Source of the DNA: Macrophomina tecta
Lineage: Eukaryota > Ascomycota > Dothideomycetes > Botryosphaeriales > Botryosphaeriaceae
NCBI GenBank assembly: GCA_024180945.1
Contig: JAKSGN010000036.1
Span: 1,364,001-1,428,000, forward strand
DNA: 64,000 nt
Direction of reading: 5' to 3'
Within the stretch, counting starts at the first letter, position 1; every line of letters starts with the position of its first letter. The translations under genes and the position numbers were made by a program. Shown in pieces: positions 20,881-30,276 of this stretch. The notes beneath the pieces were generated by a model that worked only from the letters and a program-made list of their open reading frames with translations, did no database searches and had not been told where the DNA came from.

Positions 20881-23800
20881 TCAAGAGGCTTCTGCCTGAG
20901 CAATCTGCCACGCTGCCACACTTCCCATGGCCCGCGGAAAATGGGTCGCTAGCGCCACCTCTGCATTCTTCCCATTCGCAGTACACCCGCCATCTGCTTC
21001 CGGGCCCCACCCTCCCCCACCAGGCGTGAAGATGACGCATCGATCTCCGGGCTGCATTGCTATCATATTCTTCGGGCCCATATTGACCCATCGCTCCTCA
21101 AAGCCCTTCCCATCCTCTCTCATCATCTTTCTGACCCAATAATTCTTCCCCTTCGCAGCATCAGAGCCACCGGCCATCCCGTAGGGCGCAATGGACCGAC
21201 GCTCAGTGATAACGCTGAATCTGAGCGGCGCCCGGCATTCCATGTCCCGAATAGCACCGCAGCCGCCGCGGTGCAATCCTCTGCCGCCACTGTCGGAGCG
21301 GATGCTGAACTCGCGAAGAAGGACAGGGTAGCGGCGCTCCAGGGTCTCGACATCCGTAATGCGCGTGTTGGTCATGTGCGTGTGGACCGCGTCGGCGCCA
21401 TCTGCACTCTCCGTCGCCCCCGAGCCGCCACAGATCGTCTCTCCGAAGGCAAAGGAGTGTTCTGCTCCGCTGTTTGGGTCCTTTACTTCGCCAAAGAAGC
21501 CTAGGCAGTTCATGCAGCCGTGGGAGGCTGCTGCGGCTTGGAAGGTCTTCAGGATGACGTCGCAGACGCGCTGGGATGTCTGAGTGTTGCCGGCGCAAAC
21601 AGCGGCGCCCGGAGATGGATTCAAGAAGCTACCTTTGGGAAGGATGACATTGATAGGTGCCAAGCAACCTTGATTCATTGGTATGTCGACTCCAATAAGC
21701 AGTCGCAGGCAGTAGATAATGGCTGAGTAAGTGATTGCCGGCGGTCCGTTCATGTTCGAGTACATTTCTGGCGCGGTTCCTGTGAAGTCAAACTTCGCGG
21801 TGCCATCTTCTTCGATGCTTACAGCCAGAACGATTTCAGATCCGTTGTCCATCTGATCCGCTGCTGAGAACCATGCACCCTTTTCTTCTCGGGTCTTTTG
21901 AAGGAAACGGCGGACTGCCACTTCTGCGTTCTCCTGGATGGCTTGCATATAGAGCTGGACAACTTCTTGCGAATACTCTTCCATCAGTGCCTGGATTAAT
22001 AGCATTCCCTTCCGGTTTGCCGCAACTTGAGCTTTCAGATCCGAGAGATTGTCATCAAGTCTCCGACTGCCCACGCAGCCTGGATATGTTCCTGGTTCGA
22101 GCAAGGTGCGCTTAATACCTTCTTCATCAAAGAACTCCCCGCCATGAATCAGCTTGAAGCTCTTGATGGCCGCCCCTTCTTGCCAGAGCTCTGTTGAATT
22201 TGGAGGCATCGAAGTTCCGCCCAGACCACCAATATCTGTGTGGTGGCCACGTGAGGCGACATAAAATGCCACAGTTTTGGTGGCTGACTTAAACACTGGC
22301 GTGATGACGGTAACGTCCGGTAGGTGAGCGCCTCCGGCTTCTGGGTGGTTTGAAACGAGAACATCTCCAGGGACAAGCTTGTCTTTGAGCAGGTCATGCT
22401 GGTACCTGACCGCGTAGCTCATGGAGCCAAGATGAACCTATATCTTTATCAGCTCGGTTGGATTCTAGCGGTGTGCAATGGACCTACGGGAACGTGTGGT
22501 GCGTTTGCAACAAGGCCAGCGTCAGGACCGAAGATAGCGCAGGAAAAGTCGAGCCTCTCTTTGATGTTCAGTGACATTGAAGTTTTTTGTAGGATGCGGC
22601 CCATCTGCTCCGCGATGGACATGAAGCGGTGGCCAAAGGTTGACAGCTGAATAGGGTCAACAGTCGTGGCGGAGGTTTTAGCTCTGATGACGCGAGGCAC
22701 TTCTAGCATAACATGTGCCGAGAGGATCTTAGCCTCTGCTCCTGGGACAACTAAGATGCTCTGTGTGTTGTCAAGGATCACTGCAGGCCCAGCAATTTTC
22801 ATTCCTGGAAGGAGCTTTTCAAGAAGATATACCGGGGTAGAGATGTTCCCATGATTTTGGAAGTATGTTTTGACCTGAGTACGTGATTAGCAAATGGGGG
22901 ATCATGAGGTAGAGACGCCTACATACGACTCTCTCGGTTAGGCCTTGTTTGACAGAGAAGAAGGTGGTGGCCTTGGCCTCATAAGCCAGTTTGCCTGCAT
23001 CTGACTCTACTGACCCGCTGCTACCAATACCGCGAACGCGGACATCATCCACCAGGATGTCGCGTGTGTCTGGGAGAACAAAGTTGAATTCTCGAAGATG
23101 TTGTTCCAAGAAGGCCGTCTTGAAGTTGCCGCGTGCAGGCCGAAGGATCATCATTGCTGTTTCCGTACCGCGGTATCTCATGTTGAGATAATTTTCATAC
23201 CGCATGTCGGTTTTTTTTATGCCTTGACCGAGAAGCTGCTGAGTCACCGCCTGGCGCAGACACTCGAGCTTTTCATCAAGCTCTTCTACAGTTCGTCCTG
23301 CGTAGATCACATTGACTGGCTCTTGAGCCTCTTGAACAACATCAGCAAGGGCCATCCCATATGCTGACAAGATGCTTGAGTATTTGTGGATGATGGCGGT
23401 CGAGATACCGAGTTTGGAGGCAATCTCGCAGGCATGTTGACCACCAGCTCCTCCAAAGACGGCAAGGTGATGTTTCCCTGGACTTGGTTAGCACAGTCAG
23501 CCGTGTCTCATTTGCGGTCACCTACCAATTTCATAACCCTTGGCTTCCGTGAGCGCCCTAATTGGCCTACACATAGACTCATTTGCCACTTCGAGAAATC
23601 CGTACGCCGCTTCTTCAGGCGTCAGGTCTTGTCCAGTCTCCTTGTTAATCCTCTTTGTCAACTCAGCAAATTTCTGCGTCACAACCTGGGAATCCAAGGG
23701 CTCATTCTCGTGCTTGCCAAAGATCTGGGGGAAGAAGTCTGGAATCAACCGGCCCAGGAAGAGATTGGCGTCCGTAATTGTCAAAGGGCCTCCTTTTCGG

Positions 23801-25046
23801 TAACAAGCAGGCCCCGGGTGTGCACTCGCTGATTCAGGTCCAACCACAAAGAGACCGTTGCGGAAGAAAAGCATCGACCCGCCACCAGCGGCTACAGTGT
23901 TGATGTCAAGCTGAGGAGACTGGATGGTAACGCCTGCTGTCGTAGTCTCGAAGACGTGTTCAAAGACACCTCCGTAACGACTCACATCTGTAGATGTGCC
24001 GCCCATGTCAAAGCCGACAATGGGCACCTGGGTTTCTGGGCTGTAGCATGTTCGAGAAAAACCGACTACGCCACCAGCCGGGCCAGAAAGGATACCTTTG
24101 AGCCCACTAAAGCTTTTGTAGTCCACCAATCCACCATCGGACTGCATGAAATCAGTCCTGACATCATCAAGATGGCCGCCCTCGAAGCCTTTATTGAAGC
24201 CTGAGAGGTACTGCTTGATGTTTGGAGTCAAGTATGCATCTGCTGACGCAGAGCTCCCACGAGGGACCATCTTGATCATGTTCGCCGCCACAGCAGAGGA
24301 GAGTGAAACATGAGAGAAGCCTTCTTGAGCAGCGAGTCGGCCGACTTTCTCTTCGTGGTCCGGGAATATGTAGGAATGGGCAAAACAAACAGCGATTGCG
24401 TCAAAAGCCTTGGCCCGGAGCTCTCTGAGCGTTCTTATGACCGCTTCTTCGTCCAAAGATTTGATGATGCGGACCATGTCGCCACTCGAGGTGCGGACGA
24501 GCTCTCCAGAAATCTCTGTTGAGGGCTTGCAAGTTCTGAAAATGTCTTCGTCAAATCCCTCAACAGTGACACGCTCATCAACCTCATAGACATCTGAGTA
24601 CAGAACATCAGGTTTGACAATATTGAGGTCAAATAGACGCGGGCGAGATTGATAGCCGATCTTGAGTAAGTCTCGAAGGCCCTTGGTAACCAGTATGGCG
24701 TGTCGAGCTCCCTTGCGTTCCAGCAGGGCGTTAGTGGCAACTGTAGTGCCCATACGGACAAACTCGATATCTTCTTTCGGAAGAGGAGTCCCGCGAGGTA
24801 GCTGCTCACCCCTGATGATGGAGAGGACGCGACGGATTCCCTCTGTCGGAGCATCATCGTAGTTCTGTGGATCAACTGATAGAAGTTTCAGGACAATGTC
24901 CGGGTGGCCATCCTGCCTCGCCCAAATATCCGTGAATGTCCCCCCTCGATCTAGAAGTGAGGCTGTCAGTACATCTATGGCGACGGTAGGATATTGGTCG
25001 TACCGATTGCGATCTTGATAGGCCGTCTTGCGCGTACTGCTCCCAT
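20881..25046 (-). CDS. 5-oxoprolinase (ATP-hydrolysing), hydantoinase A/B fusion, five exons
   Basis: Exons 25046-25004, 24950-23526, 23477-22927, 22874-22488 and 22437-20881 give 1320 residues, the family's usual size. The first exon is only 43 nt ([14 protein letters not shown]); splicing it to exon 2 restores [14 protein letters not shown], the ATP-binding start of the hydantoinase A N-terminal domain. Other landmarks are [24 protein letters not shown] and [14 protein letters not shown] in the A half. The B half begins near [18 protein letters not shown] and ends with a Gly-rich FTPGGGGWG segment. The enzyme opens 5-oxo-L-proline to glutamate in the cytosol at the cost of ATP, closing the glutathione gamma-glutamyl cycle. 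It is divergent from the transporter at 25863, sharing an 816-nt promoter. A substrate-related hydantoinase activity cannot be excluded. Confidence 0.94.
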
Positions 25047-25796
25047 GGTTATTCTCTACTTGAGATGCGCTGAAGTGATGCTGCAAAGCTGAAAGACAGT
25101 GCTGTTAAGTAGCACACATCCCGGGAAGGCTGTTGTGCACCCACACATGTCACAAGAAACCGGCCCCACTTGCTGAGATGGTCGATACGGCAGGAATAGG
25201 GCATCAAGATGGCTATCGCCTTCTGCGGCAGCCACTAGCGGAGTGGCATTGTCGCTAAATTATCATGTCCGGCGCACTGGATGGGAGGGAACCGGTGGGG
25301 TATGATTCGACCAGAGGACGGGAAGGGCGGTGCAGGGCGAAATCGCGTCACGGATGCCATGGTCCTGGACGGAGCTGTCGAGCCAGACCGCAGAAGTGCG
25401 GAGGCTCTGGAAGGTGCATGCGACGGCCAGTATCACCGGTTTATGGCGTCGGCGTAGGGGTGGTGATAAGTGCTGGTGGGAGGGTGGGGTGCATTCCCGA
25501 TTTGCGTCTTGACCCTCTCTTTGAGCTTAGCGCGCGCCGTAACGACCAGCTCTCTTCTTCGACCCCCGCCCTCTTCCTACCAAGCGCATCAGCGCACTCT
25601 TTCAATCCGGAGCGTTCCTGACCACTACCAGCACTGCCTGCCTGCCTCTGTACCTAGTCCCGCTTGTCCGGAATGACTTCTCTTGACGATAAGGCGAGCT
25701 GAGGGTAAGCTGTCGCCTTTCGGAGGCGCCGCTGTGCCTCACGATAAATCCTGAAATCTGCGAACCAGCTCCTTCCCCCCCTTCTCTCGCTTTCTC

Positions 25797-25829
<33 letters not shown>

Positions 25830-25862
25830 CATCAGAATCCTCCCTCTACTCTCAATTGCGCC
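25047..25862. promoter_or_regulatory. Shared divergent promoter of oxoprolinase and MFS transporter
   Basis: This 816-nt region lies between two divergent starts. It contains three sequences fitting the GATA-factor consensus HGATAR: TGATAAG (25464-25470), CGATAAG (25687-25693) and CGATAAA (25742-25748). In ascomycetes these sites are bound by the AreA/Nit2 nitrogen regulator, so control by nitrogen supply is plausible. The transporter-proximal end is a pyrimidine tract followed by a long T/A homopolymer pair. No coding sequence is evident. Confidence 0.5.
25797..25829. repeat. T18/A15 back-to-back homopolymer
   Basis: A run of 18 T (25797-25814) is immediately followed by 15 A (25815-25829). 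It forms a perfect inverted repeat without a spacer, ending 33 nt before the transporter ATG. Such a tract could exclude nucleosomes or, if transcribed, form a hairpin. Its exact length may be affected by sequencing. Confidence 0.85.
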
Positions 25863-27750
25863 ATGCCTATTCGAGAGAAGTCCACTCATATGGATGCCGA
25901 GAGCCAGAGTGTCGACCACAAAGTCGGTCTCGTCGAAGCCGTCGACCAGGCTGCCCAATTTCTCGCCGAAACCGAGGAATACCCACCACTGACCCCGGGG
26001 CAAGAAAGGAAGTTGATCAGGAAGATAGATTGGATCATGATACCCATGGTAAGTGGGCCTGTCCTCTGCCTCAGTTCTTTTTGATCGCCCGAAGGCCCGG
26101 TAGGCGGCGCGAGGCATACAAAGCATCGAGACTGACTAAAAGTGGGACGTTAGCTGTTTCTCACGGCAACGTTCGGTGCTGTCGATAAGGTTTCGCTGAG
26201 CACTGCGGCCATCTATGGGTTGCGCACAGACACGCATCTTGCTGGGCAGCAGTACTCATGGCTGGGATCAATTCTGTCGCTTGGAGTGAGTCCTGCGGGT
26301 AATGAGAGGCTTGACGAAGGGAGAACTGACACCCGTAGGCATTGGCTGGGATGTTTCCTGCATCTTACCTAATCCAGAAGCTTCCTTCGGCCAAATTTCT
26401 TTGCGGATGCAGTCTCGGGTGGTCCACGATGGCTTTGTTCATGGCCGCCTGCAAGAGCTGGAGTAGCCTGATGGCACTGCGCTTCCTGATGGGTCCGTGT
26501 AAACTAGGTTCCATGAATCTGGCCCGACTGATGAGATAATAGGTTGCTTTGAAGCAATTATTGTTCCGGGAATCTCTTTGATTATCGCTTCATTCTACAA
26601 GAAAGAAGAGCAGCCTCCCAGAAATGCCTTGGTATTTGCCGCAGCAAGCTCCGTAATCAACGGGTTCTTGTCTTGGGCCATCGGCCACATTGATGGCCGT
26701 TTGGCAATCTGGCAATATATGTTCCTCATACTCGGTGGGTATAGGTTGTGTATTCTCTCGTTGAAGAAGTACTTGCCCGCTAACAGTAACCTAAAGGCTC
26801 TGTCACCTTCGCCTGGTCCGTCTTCATAATGATGGTACTACCTGCAACCCCCATTGAAGCTGTATTCCTAAACGAAGAGGAAAAATATCATCTTGTGAAA
26901 CGAGTGGCCACAAATAAGACCGGAGTCTCCAACAAAGAATGGAAATGGAGTCAGGCCAGAGAAGCATTCGTTGATCCAAAGACCTGTAAGCTGGCTTGTT
27001 GATTGCAATCACTTGAGGTCTTCAGTAACACTTTGCAGGGGCCATCTTCTTCTTCAATATTGCAATCAATATACCAAATGGGGGGCTCACGACCTTCAAC
27101 AGTATCATAATATCCAATCTGGGGTTTTCTTCCGTGGACGCTTCTTTGCTCAGCATGCCAACGGGGGTCATGAGCACGGTCTCAGCATTCGTGTTCTCGT
27201 ATGCTGGTGCGAAGTGGGCGAACCGGCGCTGCCTCATTACAGTAGCTGCCTGCGTCGTCCCAGTCATTGGTACTGCCATAGTGTATGCCGTCCCGCGGGA
27301 TAACGTTGGTGGACAGATGGTTGGGGTATATCTGGTGAGTGTCACAATATTAACCCGCACTCAATTCCTACGAGATACTAATATCTTCAGCTCTACACAT
27401 ATTTCGGCCCCTACGTCGTCGGCATTGGCCTCGCTCAGGCCAACACAGCAGGGAATACCAAGAAGACAGTCGTTTTCGCGATCCTATACATTGGTTACGC
27501 TGTGGGAAACCTGATTGGCCCGCAAACCTTCAGAGCGAATCAAGCGCCAGAGTATACCGGAGGTGTGGTGGCTATGATAGTGTGCTATTGCGTCTGCATT
27601 GGCCTGATCTGTGCATACTGGGGTGTTTGCGTGTACCAGAACAAGCGTTCCGGCGCGACCGAAGCTCGCGTGGAAACAAATGAGGAGGCCATTGAGCTGT
27701 TCATGGATCTGACGGACTTTGAGCAGAAGGGATTCAAGTACACGACCTGA
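25863..27750 (+). CDS. MFS transporter of the allantoate permease (Dal5) anion:cation symporter type, seven exons
   Basis: Exons 25863-26048, 26154-26285, 26339-26492, 26543-26734, 26797-26985, 27039-27334 and 27391-27750 give 502 residues with consistent phases. The third intron uses a weaker GTCCGT donor, chosen because it restores RFLMGCFEAIIVPG. The protein shows an N-terminal cytosolic stretch ending RKIDWIMIPM, about twelve membrane helices, and the Dal5-family signatures FLMGCFEA and AIFFFNIAINIPNGG. Related yeast and mould members import allantoate, ureidosuccinate, dipeptides or vitamins across the plasma membrane with protons. The divergent 5-oxoprolinase suggests 5-oxoproline or a gamma-glutamyl compound as substrate, which is inference from position only. 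Confidence 0.9.
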
Positions 27751-28536
27751 ATATGATATGGTTGCATCATCTTCGGTGGAGGGTACGTAATGAAAAAGTA
27801 GCAGACAGCCAAAAAGTCATGCGAAAGCAGGCAATGGAGCAAAAGTGCATCGGATTCAGACAGCGAAGTGATCTCTACCCGGCCAAGAAGGAGTGAAGTA
27901 CCACAGACACTCTGAAACTTCAACAAACTGTTATTAAGTATTGGTCAAGATGCTGGAGAGGCGGGTTCGGGGATATGAGCGCAATGCGGGGAAGTGGGTC
28001 TCTGACTGACTCGGATGGGATGCATCGCAATCAACGGCCCGCAACAGCCACTGACCTTCTCATCACCCTTTTGCCGCTTCACTTCTAGCCGTCGCACGCG
28101 CTCTCTTCCGTCATCTGCCCAGCCAGAAGCACACCGCCGTGGCCTCCATCCCAGCGCCCTCTCAATCTCTGCCGCGATCCAAATTCTGTCTCTGCACGCC
28201 GGCGAAAATAGACAGTGCTGTCGGCGCCAGAAGTATCTCTGGCAAGAAGACCCTGTCTCAGTCCTTGTGCTTTCCAGCGAAGAATTCGCGAAGTGCAGGA
28301 GGCCAGCAACCACAGCCAACCGACAGTGTCAGCGCATCCACAGCTGTGCTGCGCGTCATTGGGCTCCCAGACCCTCCTTCGGCCGCGCCACAGACCGTCC
28401 CGCTGCAAGCCCAAATTTAGCCTCCAGCGCGAGCGGCTCGACCTGCTTTCGCTACCTTCTCCGCCCCCGAGCTTTCGTCAATCCCACCCAAGCTGACAAA
28501 AGCCGGCTGTCCGGCGAGAATAACTCCACGCGCGCC
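27751..28536. other. Intergenic region and leader before the Zn2Cys6 factor
   Basis: The first ~260 nt are presumed 3' and 5' flanks. From 28015 the frame of the downstream regulator is open with an ATG, adding 174 Ser/Pro/Arg-rich residues before the preferred start at 28537. The composition (CGCTTCACTTC, CCTCC runs) looks like a pyrimidine-rich fungal leader rather than protein, so it is left out of the CDS. Confidence 0.4.
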
Positions 28537-30222
28537 ATGCTACGTTCCGCTCCACATAATTCCCCGCTCGACCTGGCTTCCTTGGCCGGCAGGATCTCAC
28601 CTGGAGATATCGCTACGGGATCTCCCCAACCGCGGCAACCCTCACAGTCCACCGGGGAAGCCCGCCGTCGCACTGGCTGCTGGCCCTGCAAGAAAGCGCA
28701 CAACAGATGCCAAGAACAGAGGCCGTCTTGCTCACGGTGCCAAAGGCTCGGGCTACCCTGTAACTACGGCATCAAGCTGCTCTGGAAAGAAGATGCTGCA
28801 CAGCGTGGGATATGCCTGGGAAGAGAAGGCGTCTGGTCGCGGTCGGGAAGCGCAGCCAAGAAAAAGAAAGCAGTGAAGGGAGATGGCAGCTTCTTGCACT
28901 TCTTCCTAGACACCGCTGGAAGGAGACCGATCTTTTTGAACACCACATACGCCCATTTCGGAGACTATCGGGGCTGGGCTGATTTAGAGGAGGGCAGCGT
29001 GCAGTGGAGTAAAGAGGCACTATTTCAGCCCAACCCAATGGCTGACAGCTACTATGAGAGTCTGTTGGCGCGTCCCAGACCTGGATCTGCCCGCCAGATC
29101 CCGCACAAGGAGGCGTACTTGCTGGACTACTTCACTTCGTTCATCTGCCCCAACTGCTCGCTAAGCCCGACGCATAACCCGTATCTTCGGTATATCGTCC
29201 CAATGGCTCTGACATACGAGCCATTGCACCATGCAATCCTCTCGGTTGCGGCAAACCAAATGCGGCTTCTCAACGACAATAGGTACGAACGTGAGGCCTG
29301 GACGTACAAGAACCACGCAATGAAAGGCCTGCAGACAAGCATCGATAGAGGCGAAGTCGGCTGGCAGTTCGTGGCCACGGTCTTGATGCTTTGCTTCTAC
29401 GACATATCCGACGGCTGCGACGTCTCATGGATGACGCATCTCAAGGGGGGAATGAGCGTGCTCGAGCACGTACGGAAGACCGGCAGCGCACAAAGCGAGG
29501 CCAAATCTCTGAGCAAATTCTTTGTAATGTACTTCGTCGCGCACCAGATAATGGGCCTGACGGCACAAGGGACGGAGTCCGGTCTTCCGCAACATTACTG
29601 GCTGGAAGACGACTCGATGGAGGAAGTAGACGTGCTAATGGGTTGCTCTCGCGGTCTGCTCAGCTTGATTGACAAGACCTCGGCAGTTGCATCTCGTTAT
29701 ACAGCACTCAGTCATGATCGCGCCCTCACAAGCAAGGAACTGGAAGAGATATGTTCCACGTGGGAAGAACTGTCAACCGAAATTCAGAAGATCCCCCAAG
29801 TAGCACCTTCCACGGCCATAAACAAGGAGAATCTGGTCCAAGTAGCCGAGTCCAAACGCACGACTGCCCTCATATACCTCCATGACCGCTTCTCCCCCTT
29901 TCTCCCATCTGAAACGAGCTCCACGCCGACTAGCAAACCCGACCTTGTCCCCAAGCTTGTATCGCAGCTCTCAGGCCTACCCACCACGCCAACGCTTCTC
30001 TGGCCGCTGTTCGTCCTGGGCCGATCCAGCCCCGAGCGCGAAGACTACCGCCGCTTCGTCCTCGACCGGCTGATCGAGATGCAGCGACTGCGCAACCTCG
30101 GCAGCGTGCGTCTCGCGCGCCGCCTCGTCGAAGATGAGTACCGCAGGTGGGACCTAAACATGGAAGGCGACGGGCTGCAGTACGAGATCGGCGTGCGCGG
30201 GAAGTGGGTCAGCCTGGCCTGA
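28537..30222 (+). CDS. Zn2Cys6 binuclear-cluster transcription factor
   Basis: A single exon encodes 561 residues. The Gal4-type cluster has six cysteines at 48, 51, 58, 65, 68 and 75 in the CX2CX6CX6CX2CX6C pattern, preceded by basic EARRRTG. A Lys-rich patch (AKKKKAVK) after it may be a nuclear signal. The C-terminal half resembles the fungal_trans_2 type regulatory domain: DYFTSFICPNCSLSPTHNPY, then PMALTYEPLHHAILSVAANQ. Such proteins bind CGG-containing sites and commonly control a nearby catabolic cluster. It lies downstream of the oxoprolinase/MFS pair in the same orientation as the transporter, so it may regulate them. The 3' end converges on the multicopper oxidase gene, with only 54 nt between stops. 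An N-terminal extension from 28015 is possible. Confidence 0.9.
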   Translation: MLRSAPHNSPLDLASLAGRISPGDIATGSPQPRQPSQSTGEARRRTGCWPCKKAHNRCQEQRPSCSRCQRLGLPCNYGIKLLWKEDAAQRGICLGREGVWSRSGSAAKKKKAVKGDGSFLHFFLDTAGRRPIFLNTTYAHFGDYRGWADLEEGSVQWSKEALFQPNPMADSYYESLLARPRPGSARQIPHKEAYLLDYFTSFICPNCSLSPTHNPYLRYIVPMALTYEPLHHAILSVAANQMRLLNDNRYEREAWTYKNHAMKGLQTSIDRGEVGWQFVATVLMLCFYDISDGCDVSWMTHLKGGMSVLEHVRKTGSAQSEAKSLSKFFVMYFVAHQIMGLTAQGTESGLPQHYWLEDDSMEEVDVLMGCSRGLLSLIDKTSAVASRYTALSHDRALTSKELEEICSTWEELSTEIQKIPQVAPSTAINKENLVQVAESKRTTALIYLHDRFSPFLPSETSSTPTSKPDLVPKLVSQLSGLPTTPTLLWPLFVLGRSSPEREDYRRFVLDRLIEMQRLRNLGSVRLARRLVEDEYRRWDLNMEGDGLQYEIGVRGKWVSLA

Positions 30223-30276
30223 AGAAACGGAGACGCTTGCATGCCAGGTGAAACTCCCACTCCTCTCCAGCTCTTT

